A stretch of 64,000 bases of DNA. It comes from Quillaja saponaria. Lineage: Eukaryota; Streptophyta; Magnoliopsida; Fabales; Quillajaceae. Below the pieces are notes generated by a model that did not search any database, was not told the origin of the DNA, and worked only from the letters and a program-made list of their open reading frames with translations. The stretch covers positions 7,512,134 to 7,576,133 of the forward strand of contig CM055618.1 in the NCBI GenBank assembly GCA_029379385.1. The letters are read 5' to 3'. Shown piece by piece: positions 35,901-47,000 of the stretch. The stretch's first letter is position 1, and every line of letters begins with the position of its first letter. The position numbers and the translations under genes are program-made.

Positions 35901-38900
35901 ATTACTCAATTTCAAGCAGGACAAACAAATGGCTAATTAGTGCAGAAATCTGGGTGGATAATATTCAGGTGAGTTGGTATTTCTTTAATGGTTTTTAGGC
36001 TTGTTTTAATGGGTTATGTGGTGTCCAACAAGTTGTATAAAATTGGAGATCGTGGAGGAATTTAAAAGTTAAAAGGGTTAAGAAAGGATAAACACTCACA
36101 GCTGTATAGAAATAAGAAATAAAAATATGTTTGTCATAGTGAACAATAAGCATTGAATAGATGTAGGGAGGGGTAGGGAAGGCAGACGATTGCTAGGCAA
36201 ATTTGCCTACTCAATCACCAATTTTCTACTTCCATGTGATTTTCATTCACCAATTCTCAATCACCAATTTTCTACTCAATTTTCTACTTCCATGTGATTT
36301 TCATTCAGTATTATGAGGTTATTGATTAGTTTCATGTCAACAATTGTCAATTATTAATCCATTTTAATTCTGCTATTTCTTTAAGCTTGGCCACTTGTAC
36401 TTGCACTCATAAAAATTTAGGGGTCTGGGGATATTTAATCTGCTGGTTGGTTAGTTTAGTGGTAATGACTATAAGTGACAGCTGTAAATGGTGATGTAAT
36501 TGACACATTGAATAAAGATGCCCTATATCTCTAATTCATAATAGAATTGGATTTTTCTCTCTTGTACATTCTCTCCTTTTTCGTTCTTTCCTCTTGATTC
36601 TATTGTATTCTTTAAGATTTTGCTCTGTTCTTAAAAGATCATTGTAGTTATATTCTTACCCAATAACCTTATCCTTAAACGATTGGCAGTTTAGCAGTTT
36701 AGCTGCAACTGCAACTTAACTGAAATAAAAAAAAATATATACTCTCAAAAATGACTCTGACACTAGATTTCTTAAGTGAGACTTTCCAGTTTCCGGTACT
36801 ATCATGAATTCATCTGTATTAGTTTCTGATTTCTGAGGTTACATTTCTGTCTGTGATGAAAGGAATATGCCTCTAAAACATAAAGGTGCAACAAAGAATC
36901 CTTGAGAATTTGTGCCTCTTTCAGAATCATGTTCACTCACCTCCATCAGATGTTTCGCATAATGCGATCATACATAATGAAACTTGAAAATTCAGAATTG
37001 AATAATAGCCTCAAGAAGTAATTATCTAGCCTTCCAACTTATTTCTTATCCCTTTTCCAGATTTGGTTTCTGTTGCACAGAGACTCGAAAAGTTACATAG
37101 GGACTTTCTTTGGCATGGAAAATATGGTAAGCATAAGTTTTATGTAGTTAAGTGGAATGATATATGCAAACCTTATGAGTTTGAGGAATTGAATATTAGA
37201 AATTTGAGAATATTTAACAAGGCGTTGAATGATATATGCAAGCCATATAAGTTCGAGAGATTGAATATTAGAAATTTGAGAACATTTAACAAGGCGTTGA
37301 TGGGAAAATGGCTACAGTGGTTCTCCCACGAATCTAATGGGTTATAGAGGAATGTGATTGTTGAGGAGTACGGTTTGTCTCTTGGCAGATGGTCTTCTTC
37401 AACACTGAGAGGTTCTTATGTGTCTTAGTTTGGGTAGCAATCAGATAGGGTTGGGACATGTTTAAACAATTCATTCGCTTTAAGGTAGGTAATGGGGAGC
37501 ATGTCTTGTTTTGGAAGGATGTGTGGTGCTCAAAGACTCCTTTGATGAATGTATTCTTGGTTCTATGTAGTATGGCGAGAGATAAACTTGCCACAACCTT
37601 CTTTTCACTCCATTGAGTCTTTTGTAGATTTTTTAGATGGAATGAATTGTAATTAGTAGTTTTGCTTTTTGATTCTGTTGGGTTGTTTGAACTTGCTTGT
37701 GTACAAAGCTATGACATTTTTCTTTAAAAAAATTATTACTTATAAAAAAAAGTAAGGGAAGGGGAAGTATCCCTGCTTGCCTTATGCAATATTAAGAGAA
37801 GAATTTTTAGACAGGAATAAGTATGACTTTTGAAGATCTGTTTTCTTAGTCTTCCACCTAGTTTGTTAGATCTTAGAAAGTCTTTGGGGTTTTTGGATGT
37901 TTTAGGTTCATTGTGATTCCTCCTTGTTCATGTTTTTTCTTTGGCTTCCTTGTCTTTGTATATTTTGTATAAAAGGATTAGGCCAATTTTTCTAGAATTT
38001 TTTAGGAACATCACTGAAAGAAGGTTATCCGTTGCCATTATTAAGAAAATATCACTTTACATGTAAGAATCAAGAAAAAGCATTAAATGGTTAGTTTACA
38101 ATGAAAATGAGCTCCAGAGCACTCCCACTGAACGTACACCACTCCCACTGAACTTACAAAGCAAAGTTAAAGTGGAATTTATACATTAAATTCAAAATAA
38201 AGTGTTGTGTTTTTGTCTTGTGTATTCAGGTTGGGCCAAAGTTTCGCGGTGTGACCTATTAGATAATTATTTTAGGGTTTCTTTCTTTCTTTTAACCTAT
38301 TTATAAAGGTAGTTAGTTCTAGGGTTTTAGTATGCTTTTAGGAGCAACACTTGTATTTTCTCCAAGAACAGAATAATGAATTTTGATCTTTTCAGAGAGG
38401 ACGTAGGCAATATTGAGCCTAACCTCGATAATCTTGTGTTCTTTCTTTTGCTTGTTTTCGTTTTTCAGTTCTAGATTTCATCATATTCTCGCTTCTATTC
38501 AACATAAAGAAATGTAAACCAAGTGACAAGTGAATCATCTTACGAGTTCTTAAGGACCAAAGATATCCGCAAAAGACCTTTGAAATAGCAAAAGTTCTTT
38601 TTTTTTTTTTTTTTTTTCAGAAAAAGAAAAAAGACTTGACTGAATGCAGATTACATAACATTTCCTTAAGAGATCCCTTAAACAAGATACTTCCAATCAA
38701 ATTCAATTTGACCACCATTTACAGATATAATCACCCATCCAGTACATTTCAGAGATCCTACTGTTTTGGTAAGAAAATCTGGGTTAGCTCCAAAGATATC
38801 CTACTTAAATTACGTTAAAAAGAATCCAAACCCAATCAACATAGAGATCCTAATCTTTCATCCTTTGCTTCATGAGCTCTTAAATGATGTCCATGGAGGT

Positions 38901-41900
38901 CACGGTCTTCAATTTTGCATACTCATTGTAGGCAACACATCACAAATTATATTTTCGAGTTTCCTCGTAGATGAGACCACTAATCCTTTTTCACCCCCTC
39001 ATCACACCAAACAGAGAATCATTGACTTTGTAATTCACGTGGCAATAGGGCTCCATGACATTGAAGGAGATACTTAATCTTGATGTTTCTCTCTCTCTTG
39101 TAGCAACTTTTAAGTTTTGTGATTGTGACCCATAGCTGAAACCTATAAGACTTAAATTTGTATTTACGACATTCTCTTTTCTCTCCAACAATGGGTTGGA
39201 TTAAAATAGCTCTAAATCTCCTTCAGAAGATCTTTGGATAGATGAAAGGAAAGGGGAAAAGATAGCAAGACTAACGGAGGAAGCACCATGGACTGGGATG
39301 TAAATAAGCTGACTGAAAGAAAGAAAACCTACTACTCAACTAATCACTTGACTGCTAAAGCAACATGTTGACTGTCTTGCCCATAGTCATCTCATTGGTT
39401 TTAATACTAATATGCTATCAGAGTAGGCAGTACACGAAAACATTACCCAACACCGAAATTTTATAATTTTCTTCTTCTCCTAGTTCTGAAATAAAAGAGA
39501 GAAAGAAAGTTGGTGGTTCTTTTTATATTTATTTATTTTTTTTATTTTACCCGTTCCTCATTTCTCTTCAGGTAGTGGTTCTTTTTCTTTTGTTTTTGGC
39601 ATGTAGCAGTTCTTATGTTTGTGCTAATGATTTGAATATATGTTCTTTCAGGTTTGACCATTCAAGCCAATATGTATTACAAGATGCTTATTAGTTGGAC
39701 CAGCCAGAAGATTAAAGAGACATACTCCACCCATAATGCTTTTGATTTTAAGAATGGTATTTCCCACATTTTACCTCTAAATTCTTGACTAGTTCCTCAA
39801 CTTTGGAAATATATCACATCAGTTATAAATTTGTATGAGTTGTGTCAGAAGGAGCAAAGGAAACCATAAGTTTAAGACCACAACAAATAATAGGTTGTGG
39901 TTTGATTTTTATGTGGGATCCCCTTTTAGTTTCTTTGGAGGCAGTATTGGTGAATGCTGACTATTTGATTCTACTTTTTATGTTCTGCAAGATGCTGGAC
40001 TACTTTTTATTTATTTATTTAAAATACATGCTGGCCTATTTATTTTAGTGTCCTTCAATTGGAAGTTTCGGGAATATTTCGACAATTTGTAGAATTTGAT
40101 GGGCTGTACTGAACCTGTGTTGTATCTCCGGGTCTCATTATTAAGTCTATTTGTTATTTGTCATCATAAAAACTCCTTGAAGAAGAAATCCTTATAGGAT
40201 TAGTATTAGAAACGCTAATTAGAGTTGTAATGCTTTACCCTCCATAAATCCTGAACCTATTCTGATATCATGTGTAATCTAATTTTCTTTGCTGTCATTA
40301 GAATCTCAGGGAAACAGACATATAAAACTTGATATTATTTTTTCATTCGTCAGATTGGTATCAGAGCCTACACATAAATATTTATCACATCTCATTCATG
40401 CATAAGTTTTATCACATATTGTTCACAACTATGTTTCAACGGTGTAGCAAAAGGAGTTTGGCATACTCAACTCATTGTTGTTAGAGATAATGGACCTTAG
40501 ATTCAGGGGAGGCAGTAATAATAATTTATCTGTTGAATGTGTTTTTTCTTTCTGCCTCGTGATTAGTTCTTTTCTTCACTAGTCATTGTAAGAATTTGAA
40601 TCCATTTTTGTACTTCCTGTCTGTGCATGGTAAATAAATAGTTCGATTTATTTATTTATTATTATTTTTTTAAGCATATCAAGTGAAAATTTCTACTTCT
40701 TACTTCATACTAAATTTAGTTACTCTGAACCACCAGGAAGTATATTTCCATTTCATACAAAATTCATATCAATTGATATTGGAACTATATTTTTGTTGAA
40801 TATATGTATCGCTGTTTGATAAGTTCCATATCTCACTGGATTTGGTTATTTGCAGTTCACGATTTTGAGCGGTCCTTGATGGATGCTCCTGGTCCTTGTG
40901 TACTCTTTGCCACACCTGGGATGCTTAGTGGCGGTTTTTCACTAGAGGTTTTTAAACATTGGGCCCCTTCTGAAAGGAATCTCGTCACGTTGCCTGGGTA
41001 CCTTTCTTCTCATCTTCTTAGTAAAAGAATATAGAACAGGCAATGATATGATAAGCAATAGCCATGTAAGGATACCTCCAAGATGGTATCTCACTTTCGA
41101 AGGAGCATAATTTAGGGGGGTTAGATTGTGGGAAAAATGTAGGGGAGTTCTATGGTATAGAGTTTGACCTGTTATTTTGAAAACCTGTTGCCTCCTTGAC
41201 TGAATAATTACAATGTGCAAAATAGTTATCTGACTTCCATTAAGTTATTACCTGTTTTCTTGTATCACTTACCAATTATTAACCTGTGAATGTTTTCATT
41301 AATCAATTACGCTACACATTTCACTGAAATTTGCCTCAAATGATCTTTAGCTTTGGGTCTCCTTCAAAATGTATGGTAGGGGGTAAGATTGTAGATTCTA
41401 AATTCATTTGGTTTGCAAAGAAAGAGAAAATCTAAAACAAAACTATCACTATGTCATCTGGATGAGTTACCATGTTTATGTCAAAAGTAATTGGATGCTT
41501 GTAAAAATTTACCTTATTATCTCTTCAGAAGGTCCAAACTGAGAAGTTGAAGTTCTGCTTAGGGCACATAATTGGTTTTATGTTTTCTTGATATGTAATT
41601 ATGTATAATTCTTTTTTAACTGTTGATTTTTAATTCCTCAATACTATGTTCCTTGTAGGTATTGTGTTGCTGGAACCGTAGGACATAAGCTGATGTCAGG
41701 CAAACCCACAAAAATTGATCTGGACAAGGACACACAAATTGATGTGCGATGCCAGGTTTGAATTCATCCCCAACCCATTTTTCTTATGTAGATAAATCTA
41801 GTTTTAACTCATAAACATTCCTATCAGGTTACTATGAGGGATATGATTTTGATTTTAGGTTTACATTTGGAGATTTATAATAGTGACAATCTCAGATGAA

Positions 41901-42936
41901 AACAAATGTTTTTTTTTTTAGTGAAAAAATGAATACAGTAGAGCGTAGCATATTTGATACTTGAAGAGAAAGGAGCTTGCTTGTCTTGAAAATTCGGATA
42001 AGTTGACCATTGATGTTGTGTCTTTTCACCCCTAGAATAGAATGTTCTCCTTTTCTCTCTGGAAAAAAACTAGTGCTCGAGGTTTATGCAAGTATCATTT
42101 ATTATCTAAAATATATTTCACATTTCTTTGATTTGCAGATTCATCAATTGGCTTTCAGTCCTCATACAGACGCTAAAGGGATTATGGATCTTGTCAAATT
42201 TCTCTCCCCTAAGCATGTCATACTTGTGCATGGAGAGAAGCCTAAAATGGTTTCTCTTAAAGAAAGAATACATTCTGAATTGGGGATAATGTGTTATGAC
42301 CCTGCAAACAATGACACAGTTTCCATTCCTTCGACTCACTATGTTAAAGCAGGAGCCTCAGACACATTTATACAGGGCTGCTCAAACCCAAACTTTAAGT
42401 TCTACAGAAATTCAGCAGGTGATTCTGATTTAAACGACAAAAACTTTATGCAAGATGTTCAAGTGAAAGATGAAAGGGTAATTGAAGGTGTCATAGTTAA
42501 GGAGAAAAGCCAGAAAGCTAAGGTTGTACACCAAGATGAGCTTTTGGTCATGTTGGGAGAAAATAGGCATGAACTTCAGTTTGCTTATTGTTGCCCAGTA
42601 CAAATCATTGACTTGAAAGAGATGAAGAGCACATATCTCAATTCAAGAAATAGTATGCTTTGCCTATCTGAAAATTTCTCTTGGCTTCAAGTGTTACAGT
42701 GGAGACTTTCTGATGAAATTCCAGAAGGGAACATTCAAAGTTACGGGGAACATTTACAGATAGAATCATTTCATGTCTCCCTTTGTTTGAAAGACAGCTG
42801 TCCTTACAGGGTACAAGATAATCACCAAAATAGAATGAAATCGATGTTTTTTTGCTGTATATGGTCAGCACCAGATGAAAAGCTTGCACGGAAAATCCTA
42901 TCAATCATGGAGAAACTTAATCTAAGTAAAATATAG
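26999..42936 (+). CDS. CPSF73-II: INTS11 / CPSF73-II homologue, metallo-beta-lactamase beta-CASP RNA endonuclease
   Basis: Thirteen coding exons with GT-AG borders: 26999-27023, 27100-27277, 27384-27456, 28396-28513, 29133-29206, 30863-30999, 32184-32247, 34806-34871, 35564-35633, 39652-39756, 40856-40997, 41659-41755, 42139-42936. They total 1947 bases, 648 residues plus TAG, and every junction keeps the frame. The protein starts [18 protein letters not shown] as in the family. Metal ligands are all present: HFHLDH at 67-72, H156, D177, E202 (ITESTY), H360 (TVGHKLM), H392 (FSPHTDAKG) and H414 (LVHGE). This is the Integrator subunit 11 type, known in Arabidopsis as CPSF73-II, a nuclear endonuclease acting in 3' processing of RNA. 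Residues after about 480 form a less conserved C-terminal domain. The frame is also open upstream to ATG 26840, adding 53 residues, but homology favours 26999. Introns are long and hold transposons. Confidence 0.95.
31430..32020 (-). mobile_element. LINE (non-LTR) reverse transcriptase fragment in intron 6 of CPSF73-II
   Basis: Minus-strand translation gives [12 protein letters not shown], then [14 protein letters not shown] and the catalytic [13 protein letters not shown], and after a frame change [14 protein letters not shown] followed by SYLGLPLGS. These are consecutive RT motifs of a plant LINE-1 type element. Neither its start nor its 3' end is present, and the two parts are in different frames, so it is a dead fragment. 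It is antisense to the host gene and lies wholly inside intron 31000-32183. Confidence 0.9.
37040..37755 (+). mobile_element. LINE 3' end with internal 72-bp duplication in intron 9 of CPSF73-II
   Basis: Plus-strand translation from about 37063 ([14 protein letters not shown]) matches the region just after the RT of plant LINE-1 elements, continuing to [10 protein letters not shown] and, with stops, to [14 protein letters not shown] near 37485-37530. A 24-residue unit beginning NDICKPY occurs twice, at 37156-37227 and 37228-37299, an exact 72-base tandem duplication. The segment ends in an A-rich stretch near 37725-37755, as a retroposed 3' end would. Confidence 0.85.
38203..38504 (+). mobile_element. 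Solo LTR with 5-bp target duplication in intron 9 of CPSF73-II
   Basis: A 302-bp unit starts TGTTG and ends CAACA, and is flanked by exact TAAAG copies at 38198-38202 and 38505-38509. Inside, TATTTATAAAGG near 38299 is a TATA box, and GAGGACGTAGGC with AACCTCG (about 38397-38427) is the motif often seen in copia LTR R-U5 regions. No internal domain is present, so it arose by LTR-LTR recombination. Orientation is taken from the TATA position. Confidence 0.85.
40356..40367 (+). repeat. LTR-retrotransposon primer-binding site relic in intron 10
   Basis: TGGTATCAGAGC is a perfect complement-type primer-binding site for initiator methionine tRNA. It follows a sequence ending in CA three bases earlier (CATTCGTCA, GAT). 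The preceding few hundred bases (from somewhere after 39840) probably are a worn LTR, but its 5' end is not clear and no coding region follows. Confidence 0.45.
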
Positions 42937-44060
42937 ACGTCTGCTACAGGCACAAATATTTATGACAAAACTCATAGATCAATCAGCCTTTCTTGCAATT
43001 CCATGACTTGTTTATCGAAGGCACAGAGAAAACTTGTAAGTAGAAGATAGCTGAGGTTATACACCTTTTACTCTTGCAGAAGTTTGATTTTGAGAATAGT
43101 CATGCTTGAAACAGGCTCAGGAGCAATGCAACAAACGAGTGATCAAGGAAGATGATATAACTGAACGAATTCTATTGCCTTACTGCTATTGTTATGTCCG
43201 AAACATATAGGGCATCAAATATCTCGTCTCTGGTGCCATCACTGTGTAATTTATTGTTATTGGAAGGATCTTTTAGGGATAGTAATTATTATTATTATTT
43301 TTCGTTTCTTTCTATCTTCCATCTTTTTAACTAGACCTGTTAACGAGAGTTGGTTGACATGCATCACACTTTCTCAATTTTCCAGCCTAAGTTGTATAGT
43401 ATAAATTGTTAAAGCATACAGAAATTCTGCATGTGCTTCTGTTCCTACTTAATAGCTATTTGTATGTGACTGCATGGTAATATTCCTAATTTAAATTGAC
43501 TTTGTTCCACTTTACTACAAAATCTGGCTGTGTATTCGACCTCTTAAATTTGACATACTGTTTGTTATTCAGCCACCTAGATTATTAGTCTATAGAACTC
43601 TACAGTAACCTCTACATATGCCCATGCATGCACAATCAATGAGTTTTGAGATATTCTAGAACAAAAGTTCATTTTGCATTCTATAATGAACAAGCTCTGA
43701 AATAATTCATGCATCTGAATGGCAAAGGTTAGCCACCTACAATCACCCGCTAACACAAATCTAATTATGTGGAGCTATCATTTTCCTTCCAGGAAAAGAA
43801 AAACATCAAACTGTACTAGAAGCGCCCGCATGTGAATGCCTCATTTGTTTTTTAAATTTGAGCAAATTCAGAGGCTCCTACCAATACAACTTCAAAAGAC
43901 CATACCAACAAACAAAATTAAGGATCAATTGACAGGAATGTTCTTTCTTTTATTAATAATTAATCCAAGATCTTCTCCTTTTAGCCTTATCTTTTCTCTA
44001 CATACAGACAACATCAGTAGAAGGGCCAGACTCTAGTGGGTTCTTGCTCTTACTTCATAC
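42937..44060. other. Convergent intergenic region between CPSF73-II and the RING gene
   Basis: This holds the 3' UTRs of two genes transcribed toward each other. I see no coding signal. AT-rich blocks such as ATTATTATTATT (about 43287) and several AATAAA-like sequences are present, but I cannot place the poly(A) sites. The region is short enough that the two transcripts might overlap at their 3' ends. Confidence 0.5.
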
Positions 44061-47000
44061 CTATTCATTTCCCTTGAGAATATTGTACTTGCAGAGAGGG
44101 CAAGTTGCATTCATCCTCAACCATTTCAAAATGCACGTTGAATGGAAATGATGATTGCAGGGAAGAGTATTGAGTTCTGTTTCATCTTCATATGAGCTGA
44201 GACATATACAGCATTCCTGAAAAAAAAAAAATAATAATAATTGCAAAGAAAAAGTAAATATTTTGAAAGATTTACAGTGATATCGTCTACATAAAATATA
44301 TTCTAAATCAATTTAAAACACAATACCTAGACTAATCTAGAGCTGGCCTAAAAGAGGGCTCCTTCACCATACTTGAAGAATCAATTCTAATAAGGAGAGG
44401 CCTCCTACAAGTATTATGAATCTATCAACCAACATAGGGGGAGTTCTGCAAACTTTATCCGAAAAAGAAAAGTTTTAAAAAATGAACAGTTAAATTAAAA
44501 TTCGTATTCATATTCATATTCATGCAAAAAGAAAAACTATCAGAACTCATACTTCTTTTTTCTGGCCTCGAGAATAGAAATTTACACCTTTTTGACCAAT
44601 CATTCATCTCATCCTAGCATTAAGATTCAAAACCACTTCAAACCCAAGTTTTATATTCACAAAATTGCTCGGAGTTGGAAAACAGTTATTGATAATTCCA
44701 TTTCCTTATTTGTGGCATTCCCAACTTTAACCCATCAACATCTCTTTCAGATGCACTACAAACCATGCTTTCCCATAGTAACTTATCAGTCCTAAAAGAA
44801 AATTTCTTCTTGTTTGCAATGACAGTTGTCATACATAAGTTCTCCACAAGCTTTATCCAATGTCAACTGGACAAAAATGTCTTCCGAGAATAGCACAAAC
44901 TTGCAGGGAAAAGACCTTGAACATAAAGGCTAGCATTTCCTTTTTTGTAATTCTATGATGGCTAGCATAGAATTACAAAATATTACTAGAAATGGAAGCC
45001 ACATGATTCAAACACATGTACACCGAACACAATTTGATATGATATCATGATGCATATATAGATGTAAAATCTTATAGGGGAAAGAGTGTGATGATTCAAG
45101 ATGAAGAATCAGAGACGACCAAAGAGGCCTTGAACCAAATAGAAAGAAAGAATATGGCATAAGAGAAGTACTGGCAGACATGTCATTATGGTTAAAACTG
45201 AAAGGTCAACCAAACTTCCTCAGGCGGATCCAAAGTTGATTGGATGGGATTCTTCTAACCTACCCAGTATGGAATCAATGCTGACTTCAAGGAGGACCTC
45301 TTGAGTTGTTTCTTCAGGAAACTAATCAGGTTGTCATTTGTTCGGTACATAACAAAGCAGGCTGATTGAGATAGTTATCACAATCATACCGTCTCATAAA
45401 CAATAACCCCGAAGTTATAGACCATATCCTTACCTAACCACAAATGATTTTTTATTTTTATTTTTTCAACAACTAAGTTACTAATCAGATGATGGTATAG
45501 TTGAATCCCAAAGCTTATGAGAACATTGACACCTAAGAACCCAATGTTCTTAACCCTAATATCAGAGTGACATGTAATAAATGCTTCAGAGTCCCTCTTC
45601 TGATTTTTCTTTGTACAAGTACTTCTTGAGCATATTATTATGCATAATGCTATTTCTGGGATGTGTCACTGGAACCTTCCTAATCCAACTTGCCTCTTTA
45701 AACTGTTAAAAAATGGCATTTGAAATATAAAAGTGTTTTGTTTATAGAAGAATAATGTTTTATATACACAAATTATGGATCGTATGATTCAATCCGTGAA
45801 TCATACGATTCTGATGTAGTTTAGATTCATCCATAAGATTTGTATTGATTGATTCATGAATTGAATCAAATCATAAGATTCTGATAACTGTCCAATAAAA
45901 AAAACTATTATGAAGATGGGAAACTGTCCCTTTCTTCTTAGAAAAAGGGGGAATTCTGGCAGAAGCAACCAAATAGGAAGAAATCTGTAGAACTATGTTA
46001 AGACAAGAACATACCGCATCTTCAGGTAAAAGTATTCGTTCATCCTCCAAGTGTTCACTACTTGTTTCTATGGGAACCATAGACCCTGCTCCCCCACTAG
46101 GTTTTTCCTCGTTGTTTAAGATTTGAAATCTGTATTTCGGAAGGATACTGAGATCTGCTTCTGTTGCACCTTCCTACATTCTCACAACAACATTAGTTTT
46201 CAAGGCCCTCACATTTTTAAGCTTTTTAATTCTCAGTCTAAACAATTAATCATACCTGTCCTGCAACAGCATAGAGAATAGCAATGATGCATGGCAAGCA
46301 ACAACAGAGAGCAATGCCAATTAGACATGCTAAAACAACACAAAAGATGGCAAAGAAAACATCGAATGCCAGAAAAACCACCGCCAACCTGCACAAATTC
46401 AGAACCAAAGATCCATGGAGTTATTTTGGCAGAGCCTGCAGCATTCATCATAAAATCCTAGAGTGTTAAAACATAAAAGAGCAAGGACCATAGTTGTCGA
46501 GTTGAGATTCAAATCGTGAATCGAAATTCAGATTTTGTAAATCGTGAATCGAGAATCATAACGAATCGTATGATCAACTCAACTCAACTCAACTCAACTA
46601 AGCCTTAAATCCAAACTAGTTAGGTTTGAGTTGAGTTGATACAGTGTAAATTTTTAAAATTTAAATGTTAATATTTATAACTAGACATTCAACATTTACA
46701 TTTTTAGTGAGAAATAATCAAGTTCTTTCATTATTGTTATTATTAATTAGTTTTTTTCTTCTTCTTTTTTTAGGAAGAATACAAAAAAGTGGAAGATTTT
46801 ACATTTGAATTAAAGACAAGAATTGCTTATTTCGCAGAACAATTGGTGTCAACCAAAAAAAAAAAAAAAAAAAAAAAAAGAAAAAGATAAGGCAATAAAG
46901 CCTATAAATGTAAAAATAACTATATATTGAAATATAATGTATTTTTATCATATATTATCAAATCGAGTGAATGCACTTGAAATGAACAAAAAAAATAGTA

